From: Gnetum montanum
Taxonomy: Eukaryota; Streptophyta; Gnetopsida; Gnetales; Gnetaceae
Direction of reading: 5' to 3'
DNA length: 28,865 bases
NCBI GenBank assembly: GCA_015680685.1
Contig: MNCI01035036.1
Coordinates: 1-28,865 of the forward strand
Part shown: piece after piece, positions 21,291 through 28,865 of the stretch
Numbering within the stretch: the first letter of the stretch is position 1
Layout of the letters: every line of letters starts with the position of its first letter
Made by a program: the position numbers and the translations under genes
The notes under the pieces: model-generated
What the model was told of the DNA's origin: nothing
The model's input: the letters and a program-made list of their open reading frames with translations, nothing else
The model's database searches: none

Positions 21291-21620
21291 ATGCAAGGCT
21301 CTTCTTAATTCTAGTTCTAGTGTCAATCTCATCTCTCATGACATGTACAAGGCCTAGAACCTACCACCTCTCAAGAAAAGCAACATCCATTTAGAATTGG
21401 CAAACCAATCAGTTACTATTCCTCTAGGATTAGTGGAGGACATTCTAACCATAGTTAGTGGGTCATCCTATCTTGCTGATTTTCTAGTGATCAAGATTGA
21501 AAATTGCAAAGGTGACTTTCCCATCATTATGGGAAGGGCTTTGTTAAGCATAGTTGATGCACGTATGGGCATAAGGGACCTCTCCTTGGAAATATCCAAG
21601 GAAAATGAATTGAAAAGTTA
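21291..21620 (+). pseudogene. pol: Gypsy aspartic protease, catalytic triad lost
   Basis: The active-site segment reads LLNSSSSVNLISHDMY where the family has LLD-(S/T)-G-(A/S)-S-x-N-x-(I/L). The catalytic Asp is Asn (AAT, 21307-21309) and the Gly is Ser (AGT, 21313-21315), each one G-to-A step. It continues ELANQSVTIPLGLVEDI, then LADFLVIKIE and FPIIMGRALLSIVDARMGI, a clear match to the Athila-type 'LADRS-x-x-x-P-x-G-(I/V)-(I/L)-ED' and '(I)ILGR-(P)-FL' blocks. One stop splits the N-terminal part. The enzyme would have matured Gag-Pol. Confidence 0.85.
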
Positions 21621-21824
21621 GAGAAGAAGTGTACTCCATGTATCGCATACCGCGATAACAGGTAAAATTGCATGTAAAAGATTTGATCCATCAAAAGTAC
21701 ATACATCAAAGTAGATAATCACTGTGCATAAGAGACAGATATTCAAAGGTATCTATACACAGTAGTCACAAACTAGGAGGGCACCCAATGGCTGATAGTT
21801 GACTCAGATAGCAGTACATTATGC
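21621..21824 (+). other. Protease to RT linker, no clear frame
   Basis: Linker expected within the polyprotein; stops in all frames and no conserved motif. Confidence 0.4.
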
Positions 21825-22850
21825 ATGGAACCAACTGAGAGCCTAACATGTGCTTATGTTGAAAACATGTATGAACTTAAGCAAGTTCATCATGAACTCT
21901 CTAATGATGAAGATGATGATACTTCTTTGGAAGAATTAGAAACCCATGATAACTTCAAGCATGAGCCCTTAGAGTTGAAAACTCTACTGGCCAGCATGGA
22001 ATATGCATTTTTAAACAATGGTAAACTGGTCATAAGTAATGCCAAATTTCCTCTTGAACAAAAAAAAAATGTTGTTAAAGGTCGTTAGCAAATGGTCAAC
22101 AACATTTGCTTGGTCATATCTTAAGCTAACAAGAATTAATCCAAGGATATGCCAACATCGCATTTACATCAACCTAGCCATGAAGCCAAGAAGGAAGCCT
22201 TAGAGGTAGCTACACCCTAAATTGAAGCAAATTGTCAATTTAAAGATCATTTTCCATTATCATTTGTGGATCAAGTGTTGGAAACCATATTTAGACATTG
22301 CCATTATAGCTTCTTGAATGGTTATAGTGGTTATCACTAAATCCAAATTGCACCAGAAGATTAGGCCAAGACAACATTCACAAGTCCTTGGAGGACTTTT
22401 TCATATTGTAAGATGCCATTCAGTCTTTGCAATGCCCCTGTAACATTTCAACACCTGGTCCTTAGTATTTTCCAACAGCAAATTAGTAGTAGTGTGGAAG
22501 TCTTCATGGACGACTTCTCCACCTATGGAGCAATGTTTGAGCAAGCCTTGGACCGCCTTGAACAAGTATTGAAAAGATGTGTAGAAACAAATCTATGGCT
22601 CAACTCGCAAAAAATTCACCTCATGGTCTAAGAAGGCATTGTGCTGGGCACCGAATTTCACAAGAAGGGATTGAGGTAGACCTAGAAAAGATAAGGGTCA
22701 TCCAAGGAATTACATGCCAACTGGAGACAGTCAAAGATGTTAGAACATTCCTTGGATATATTGGCTACTATCATCAATTCATAGAGAATTTCTTTAAGAT
22801 TGTAAAGCCATTAGTTGAGTTGAAGAAGAAAGATGTTCTATTCATCTAGA
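21825..22850 (+). pseudogene. pol: Gypsy reverse transcriptase, broken, with deletion of the fingers
   Basis: The linker has HEPLELKTLLASMEYAFLNN, matching the 'LELKPLP-x-x-L-(K/R)-YAFL' block ahead of RT. At about 22220 the sequence jumps from an EAKKEALE segment to FKDHFPLSFVDQVLE, skipping roughly 60 residues of the fingers region (the usual WVSPVQ-V-PKK and CIDYRKLN blocks). It continues FLNGYSGYH, then KMPFSLCNAPVTFQ and the intact catalytic site VEVFMDDFSTYG (Met-Asp-Asp, 22506-22514). After a frameshift near 22630 it reads HRISQEGIEVDLEKI, TFLGYIGYYHQFIENF and KIVKPL. In-frame stops include one in GYH-stop-IQIAPED-stop. It would copy element RNA to DNA but is dead. Confidence 0.9.
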
Positions 22851-23285
22851 CCAATGAATGTGAATATGCATTCTAATAGTTGAAGGAAAAACTCATAGAA
22901 ACTCCAATTCTATAGGCACCATACTAGTCCAGACCATTTCACATAATGACAAACACATCTAATTATGCATTGGGAGCTGTGATTATGTAGTTGGATGATA
23001 AAAAACCTCCATATCACATACACTATGTGAGTTGAAGCAAAATTGAATTACATAATAGCTAAAAAAGAACTAATGGTAGTGGTGTATGCTCTCAACAAGT
23101 TCAGATACTATGTGCTTGGCTATAAAATAATTGTGCACATAGATCATAGTGCCATCAACTTCCTAATGAATAAGCTAATGGTGAGCCCTCATATCATACA
23201 GTGGCTCATGATCTTGCAAAAATTAAATCTCATGATGGTAGATCAAAAAGGAAGTGAGAATGTGGTTGTTGATCACCTCTCTTGA
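22851..23285 (+). pseudogene. pol: Gypsy RNase H, broken
   Basis: The first catalytic segment reads IMTNTSNYALGAVI. The family has (T/C)-D-A-S-x-x-A-(L/I)-GAVL, so the first catalytic Asp is Asn (AAC, 22952-22954). After a frame change near 23040 the reading is good for 80 codons: the Glu segment KKELMVVVYALNKFRYY, then YKIIVHIDHSAINFLMNK with its Asp, IQWLMILQKLNLMMV, and the terminal QKGSENVVVDHLS followed by a natural-looking stop. It removes the RNA strand during reverse transcription. Confidence 0.88.
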
Positions 23286-23439
23286 TTAATATGGGATAAC
23301 AAAGGGGAGGAGAGCCCACTCTTTGATTAGTTTCCAAATGAACTCCTCCTTATAGGAGCCCCCCATTCCCCCAAAACCAAAATGGTATGATGGCATCCTC
23401 ACTTACCTTCTGACTCAAGAGATGCCATAAGATCTTAAC

Positions 23440-24640
23440 TTTAGAAAGAAGTAACAATTTCTTCATCAGGCCAAATACTTCATGGAAATCAACGGACACC
23501 TCTACAAGGTGTGCACCGATGGCCTAATTCATTGGTGTGTCTCTGATGAAGATCAACTACACCTTCTCTAGGATGCTCATGAAGGGCCTTACAGAGGCCA
23601 CTATGTAGGAAGATACATGGCCATAAAAATCCTAATGGTAGGATACTATTAGCTTACAATATTCAGGAATGCCCACCAGTTTGTCTGATCTTGTAAATGT
23701 TGTCAACAAGATGGTGGGATGACCACTTGAATGAAAGGTCCTTAATAGTGGATTCAACCATTGGAGCCCTTTGACATATGGGGCATTGACTTAATGGGTC
23801 CCATCACATCCATGTTCAATAGAAAGGGGTATATCATCATAGCAATCAACTACTACATAAAATGGACAAAATTAGTAGCTGTCACTGATTGTACATCATC
23901 CACTGCTGCTAGATTTGTACAACAACATGTTGTAAACAAGTTTGGGATGCCATGTGCACTAATTTCTAATAACAGAACTCATTTTATAGGTGCCACTTTT
24001 AGAAAGCTAATGCAACACTTGGGGGTTGAACATAAATTAACAACACTTTATCACCCCCAAGCCAATGGTTAAGCAAAGGTAACTAACCAAGAGATCACAA
24101 AGATCCTAAAAAGGACCATAAGTAAACATAGAAGATACTAGAGCACAAAACTCAACGATGCCCTATGGGCCTACTGCTTAACATGGAAACTCCTTATTAG
24201 CTACTCTCCCTACAAGCTATTATATGAAAAACCTCCAATGCTCTCGATTCAATCCAAGCTTCGTACACTCTCAATAGCCTATGACCTGAATCTTGACTTG
24301 AGCCTAGCACAAAAAGAAATACTAATCAACCTCAATGTGCTAGATAAAAATCAATTGATGACCCTATCTTTGAATGAAGTGCACAAGGCATTCAACAAGC
24401 AATGACATGACTAAAGCATACAGAAAATGAAATTCCAATCAAGAGATAAGGTTCTTTACTAGAATCCCACACATGTACCTTAGAAAATAAAATTTCAAAC
24501 AATGTGGGAAGGACCTTATATAATTGCTAAGACCCTTTCTTCTGGGGCCATGACCATATACAAATTTGAAAGCTCAAATAAAAAGCACTTGGTCAACATC
24601 CAACAAGTAAAGCTTTTCTTAGAACCAACACAAGCTAGTG
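23440..24640 (+). pseudogene. pol: Gypsy integrase, two of three catalytic acids replaced
   Basis: The zinc-binding HHCC region is readable as DAHEGPYRGHYVGRYM and SCKCCQQDGG (about 23570-23710). The core has the first Asp in FDIWGIDLMGPI (23788-23790). The second reads ALISNNRTHF, with Asn at the catalytic Asp (23968-23970). The third segment has Lys (24076-24078) in place of Glu just after a stop in YHPQANG-stop-AKVTNQEI. The C-terminal domain shows TMWEGPYIIAKTLSSGAM and HLVNIQQVKLF, as in chromodomain-less plant gypsy elements; no chromodomain is seen. Many stops occur. It would have inserted element DNA. Confidence 0.9.
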
Positions 24641-26219
24641 TAACAACTACCTCAACAAATGGACAACCATGTTCAATTTTTCAGATCTCCTTCTTCCAAC
24701 TCAGTCATGGGGGAGATGGCCATCCATGCCAATTATCCAGATGGCTCTTCAGTTTTTCTATTTTTATTGTTTTCCACATTTTTGATTTTGAAATTTATTT
24801 ATTTTACAACTTATTTATTTTCTTAAAATTTTTCCATTTTACACCATTTTTTGTTCTACACCAATATTAGTACATTTGAATCTTTATTGAATATTTCACA
24901 ATTTCTTCTATACTTTTTTTGTTTTATTTAAGTGTGGTTTTCAAATTTTTGCTAATAAAAGTGCTTTATTGCCAATAGGACACAATGGTGCTATAGCTGC
25001 TACTAATGATGGTTTGTACTTAATGTTTGGTTTGCTATTTTTTGGTTTCTATTTTTGAATTTTTGTACCCATATCTCAGTCATGGCTTCTTTTTCATGGA
25101 ATAGGCAGTGAGTCCACAACATTTGCCCATCCACAAACTCTATGGTTTTCCTTGTTCTAAAAGTTTGAGGTTCCTTTCATTAAATCAACTTTTAATAAAT
25201 TTGTGACCTTAATAGTTTTTAGAATTGGGAAGGATTCAAATGTTTGACCAGGGTGTGACTTCAAGGGAACTCAATACTCTTTGTAGTTTTCTACTTACTT
25301 GAGTGCTTGAGTATTTTTCATGGACATCTTACCATTTCATTTCAACCACTAAATAAGAAGTCAAATAAAGTATTTGCATGGTGTGGTTTCCATCCAAAAA
25401 AGAAAAATAATAATAATAATGAAACAAGTTTAAAAAAAAAGAAAAAAATGATGGGAATTCAAAGCACATCCCATAGACAAATAAATGGGCTACAAGCACT
25501 AGTTGTGGGACTAGAAAGACATGCACACATGCCTGAAGGTTCCTCTAACTAAGGCCCTCTCTCATTTCTACTTTTCTTTTCTTCTCTTTATGGAATAGTG
25601 GTTTTTTTATGGGAGCACTCTTGTGTCTCAAAGGGGGGGGGACTAAGGATGGATCTTCTTTAGTCATTTTAAACATGAAGTTTACAAGGGGCTTCTTACA
25701 ACCTTAGTTGGGAATTCCATTCCATCTTCTTTATCATTTATTTATGCTATCCATAACTCACTTCACTACTGATGTCCATGTTCTTAATTCCATGTCTTGG
25801 TTTGACGTATTTGAATTCTTAGGTAGAATCTTCCAAGTTTTGTTCCTTAACTTTCATTAACCATTAGTCACCTATGGGGCCTACAGACTTCTTAGGTTGA
25901 GGTTATGCAAGGGAAAATGGGCATGTACTTGATATGGGAAGGACCTGCTTGCATATCCCTTGGTTAGGTTTGTTAAGTACCTTATCCTAGACATTCTTGC
26001 ACCAGGAATCTTTCGTGCACCCATCTTCCACATCAGACCATGTGCTCCTTTACATATTTTGTTCATTAAATATATTCTCTATCAACTTTATAATTTTTGA
26101 GCTTTCAAAGATCCTCTTCAATGATTTTATCATATTCTTGGCTATTCTAGAATTCCATTGATTCCAATTTCATTAAAAAAATTCATTATATTTTTGGAGA
26201 TATTCAACTTTCAAAATTT
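24641..26219 (+). other. T-rich post-pol spacer with purine tracts
   Basis: The pol frame runs open a little further into Phe-rich low-complexity translation, then long T-rich DNA follows, as is common after pol in Athila-like elements. Two purine-tract-like words are present: ATGGGGGAGATGG (24707-24719) and AAAGGGGGGGGGA (25630-25642, nine Gs). Neither abuts an LTR start. An A-rich tract with ATAATAATA lies at 25396-25450. I found no coherent gene. Confidence 0.55.
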
Positions 26220-26310
26220 TGGCCAATGGGCCCCATCAATGGAGTAGACCCGTATACAAGGCCCTATATATGGGGCCCCATTGATGTGGTGGAAAAATAG
26301 TATAAATAGG
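26220..26310 (+). promoter_or_regulatory. Internal promoter-like module upstream of the extra ORF
   Basis: GGCCAATGGGCCCCATCAAT, then ACAAGGCCC, a GGGGCCCCATTGATGTGG block and GGAAAAATAG lead to TATAAATA at 26301-26308. The array before the 5' LTR TATA uses the same words (CATCRATGG, GGGGCC, ACAAGGCC, a run of As, TATAAATA) at the same distance. The block is GC-richer than the T-rich DNA on both sides and lies about 440 bases before the ORF start at 26748. It is either an internal promoter or the remnant of a related LTR inserted here. Confidence 0.45.
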
Positions 26311-26747
26311 CACAATCCCACTTAGAAAATTTTACATTTTTTCACAAACAGTAAAGGAGTTTTTTAATTTTTTAGAGCCTAGAACCTTCCAAAGCCCATA
26401 ACTCATAAACTATTTATCCAAATCACTCTATTCTTTGACCCTACGACTACCGAAGGTAAGCTCTTTATCATGGGAGCCACAAATGTACCATTTTTAACAA
26501 AAACATTTTCATAATTTTTCTAACTCCCACAATGGTTTAACTAACAAATCAATTGTTAAACACTAAATTACAAGAGTTAAACCTTCCCAACAAGCTCTGA
26601 TGATAATTATAATAAATAATTAATAAAATAATCAATCTACTATGGTCCAACATTAAATAAAGTGTAACTAACTAATGAGAAAAGGTATTCAAAAACTTTA
26701 AAGTTACACATTACATCTACTAATTCATGGGTGTGTTGTGATCGTAG
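26311..26747 (+). other. Possible 5' leader of the extra ORF
   Basis: AT-rich with no coherent coding. It includes CCATAACTCATAAACTATTT (26389-26408), a phrase style seen in LTR leaders, and a splice-donor-like CGAAGGTAAGCTC near 26450-26462. Confidence 0.35.
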
Positions 26748-28620
26748 ATGGCACCAAAAGGAAAGCACACGTAGGAAGCATGACTATCCCAACCAAGGGG
26801 AAAATGGCCTACAATGAGAAGAGGCTAAGAATAGCCCCAACAAGAAGAACCAATCACAACCCATGCCACAGGTCCAATTAGGGAGGAGGTAGGAGTGGAA
26901 TCTATTAAATAGATTCTAGAATTAATAGTAGTAGCAATAGAACACTCCCATCAAAATGATGTGTCTGCACAACCAGCAAACCTTGAGGTGACCTTAACAA
27001 AGGCCTACCTAAATCAAATCAAATTTAGGAAGGTTTGGAAATCGATGCTCTAGGAGTTAAACTTTGGTCCTTTCCTAGAGCATGCACCAAGAAAAGTGCA
27101 CGATTAGCTAAAGGCCTCTCCCATGTGGTCAATTATCACTTCCACTAGGGAGTGGTACATGGGAGAAATGTTTTTATTCTAGAATAATAGACAACTTAGA
27201 GCAAAAGTAAAGCTCAAGGACATATCAGTGTCCTACTTGATGCAGGCCATTACTACAATGCTTGGGTTGCTTGAAATAGGGGCAAACCTTACTAAGATCT
27301 TGATGTAGGTGGATTTGAGCATCAAGAAAGAATGGGTATGAAAATGTTATGGTGTCAACTATAATGAGTTTCATGTGCTCACACCAGTAGAGATGATCCA
27401 TTAAAAGATTTCCGCCTTCCACCTTAATCCCATGGTGAGGCTAAGCAAAATTGCTACCTTCTTTTCCTAAGCATGTGTCACTCTAAGTGGGAGATTCCCA
27501 GTCAACCTTTTGTAACTAATCTATCTAGAGATGGAGAAGTGCTTTAAAGAAAATGAATGTAGAAGGAAGGAACTCCCTTTTTCATGCCTCATCAGGAAAC
27601 TTGTTGAGGGGAGGGATAGCTTGTTAGAGCAATGATGATGTTAAAACTATTCTGATCACCAACTAGATGAAAATGAAGAAGGATAAAATGACTACAACTA
27701 CAATTCAAGAAGAGGAGTAATGAAATCCACCACCTACCACTAAAACAATAGTGCCAAACATAGCTACAACTATCCAACAGTTGTGTGAATATAGAGAATC
27801 GATCTTGAGTGCATAAGAGCAAAGAATAGGCAAGAGTGGTGGGGACCCATCTATATATAGACTAGCCATGAGTCACATTAATGAGGTGGCCCAAATAATT
27901 AGTCTGATGGATGAGGGTGGATCCATTTTCTCAGCCCAAAGAATGTAGTTGCTCATAAGGTTGAATTTGAGCACCAGAGAGGTCATAGTATCTCTCATAG
28001 AATAACATCCACTTCCAAAAAATTTTGGGAATGTTGTAACCTTCTCAGTGCACTTAGAGGAGGGTGAAGGAACAACTGTTTTGGTAATGCAACACCAAGG
28101 GTAAGAAAAAACAACAAACGTGGTTACTAACAAGATTGTCAAAATGCTCAACACACCTATAGCATCTACACAAGACATCACTACATTCAAAGATGTGTAG
28201 ACATCCATGGGAACTATGAGTGTCAAAATAAGTGCAACACAACATGAAGAGCTATTAGACCAACTAGTGGGAATCAAGAAATTACTTCCAGATGTCTTTG
28301 ACCTCTTAGATAACATCACTGCAACCCAGTCGAAGCTACTAAAGGCAAGGGGTAAGAACATTATATTGGAGGGGTAACTCGAAATAGCCAAAGAGTAGAA
28401 TAAATGCTTGGCTATGGAGGTTGCCAAACTAAGAGCCCAAATTGCTGATCCCACGTTTCTCAACCCAGCACTCATAAGAGATGAAGCTATGCAATAGCTT
28501 CGGTCTAGGCTCAAAGGGGTTGAGAATGCAATGGAGACAGTGGCATTCTATAGATCCTTGGCAAAATCCACATAGCACAAAGATTCATAAGGCCTTGGAT
28601 TAGACCTCTAGGAGAATGTC
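26748..28620 (+). pseudogene. Additional post-pol ORF, decayed, with C-terminal coiled coil
   Basis: ATG at 26748 opens MAPKGKH. Its frame can be followed to about 27870 with stops, including ELNFGPFLEHAPRKVHD, SVSYLMQAITTMLGLLEIG, NYNEFHVLTPVEMIH and FHLNPMVRLSKIATFFS. A one-base frameshift near 27870 leads to NEVAQIISLMDEGGSIF, HEELLDQLVGIKKLLPDVF, CLAMEVAKLRAQIADP and RLKGVENAMETVAFYRSLA, a hydrophilic heptad-rich region predicted to form a coiled coil. Total is about 620 codons with over 25 stops, ending close to the 3' LTR. No signal peptide or membrane segment is visible, so it does not look like an envelope protein. Athila and Tat elements often carry an extra ORF here; I do not recognise this family. 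Confidence 0.65.
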
Positions 28621-28639
28621 CAACTGACTACGAAGAACC

Positions 28640-28865
28640 TGTTGGCGACCGTTTGGGACGCGACCGCCAACGAGTGTCCTCGAATAGGATTTAGGTGCCT
28701 GCTGGTCTCTGGCAACACCAAGGCCCAGATACCTCCAAATAAACTTAGTAGTTAATGTGAGTATGTGTGTGTGCTGTTGCGACGTGCGATTGTGAGAAAT
28801 GTAATGATTGCGTTGCGTGCAAACTACAAACGACTTACTTTAAAGAGATTCAGCCAACTTTGTCA
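28640..28865 (+). repeat. Gypsy 3' LTR, partial (continues past the window)
   Basis: It starts TGTTGGCGACC and aligns with 16975-17190 through TTTAGG, CTGCTGGTCTCTGGCAACAC, GATACCTCCA and finally AACTTTGTCA. It begins with a short inverted repeat, GTTGGCG...CGCCAAC (28641-28671). This copy keeps more CG dinucleotides than the 5' copy, which has TG or CA at the same places. No convincing purine tract precedes it, the weakest point in the boundary call. Confidence 0.68.

Larger units (their letters stand above)
16975..28865 (+). mobile_element. Athila-like Ty3/gypsy retrotransposon with additional post-pol ORF (3' end beyond window)
   Basis: Boundaries come from a direct repeat: 16975-17190 matches 28640-28865. 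Order: 5' LTR, tRNA-Asp-type primer site, gag, PR, RT, RNase H, IN, spacer, extra ORF, 3' LTR. RT before IN is the gypsy order. The RT and IN translations, the LELKTLL-x-x-(M/L)-x-YAFL linker and the Asp-type primer site resemble the plant Athila lineage, which commonly has an extra ORF after pol. Every coding part is interrupted by stops. Visible length is 11.9 kb, of which about 10 kb is internal. The direct repeat shows heavy divergence and indels, indicating an old insertion. Confidence 0.8.

Noticed and set aside
25307-25552. 81-codon frame with a Lys/Asn run in the post-pol spacer
   Set aside because: The run comes from A-rich low-complexity DNA; the rest shows no family resemblance.
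26588-26602. Minus-strand TATCATCAGAGCTTG resembling an initiator-Met primer site
   Set aside because: Only the ATCAGAGC core matches, no LTR end adjoins it, and the strand is opposite to the surrounding element.
27873-28514. Longest open frame in the window, 213 codons on the minus strand, rich in Ser and Leu
   Set aside because: It lies opposite the coherent coiled-coil frame of the extra ORF. Its composition is what the antisense of a charged, Glu/Lys/Asn-rich sequence gives, and no motif supports it.

Overview
This is a plant nuclear window from a large, repeat-rich genome. It is AT-rich, shows no intact host gene and is filled with old, heavily mutated LTR retrotransposons. The translated families (Ty1/copia RVT_2-type polymerase, Athila-like Ty3/gypsy polymerase) and the initiator-Met-type and tRNA-Asp-type primer binding sites are those of seed plants. 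The age, low gene density and length of the elements would suit a gymnosperm or similar giant genome, but that lineage guess is weak. I see no tRNA, rRNA, CRISPR array or bacterial-type operon.

Layout. 1-8.5 kb: mostly unassignable AT-rich sequence, with a minus-strand copia gag relic (2400-2860), a polypurine tract/LTR-edge signature (1336-1371), a 30-bp tandem array (4392-4511), a CT/GA hairpin and microsatellites. 8.6-9.1 kb: minus-strand fragment of a Ty3-type aspartic protease. 9.16-15.48 kb: a minus-strand copia element with two LTRs (9456-10422 and 14376-15479) around a broken gag-PR-IN-RT-RNase H coding region. A second primer binding site and leader follow the 3' LTR, so the locus is a remnant of a tandem LTR-internal-LTR-internal array. 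15.6-16.3 kb: a decayed minus-strand reading frame of unknown family. 16.6-16.97 kb: an array of AAGCTAGCTT palindromes. 16975-28865: a plus-strand Athila-like gypsy element of at least 11.9 kb with 5' LTR, tRNA-Asp primer site, gag, PR, RT, RNase H, IN, a 2-kb T-rich spacer, an extra decayed coiled-coil ORF after pol, and the first 226 bases of the 3' LTR.

How the parts fit. In each element the LTR promoter would drive a gag-pol RNA, primed by a host tRNA at the primer site and integrated by IN. Neither can do so now: every gene has in-frame stops, and several catalytic acids read as Asn or Lys in a way that fits G-to-A change. The most unusual parts are the additional post-pol ORF (26748-28620), a TATA-bearing module upstream of it that resembles the element's own LTR promoter (26220-26310), dense dyad-symmetric decamers in the copia LTRs, and the unrecognised reading frame at 15628-16337.
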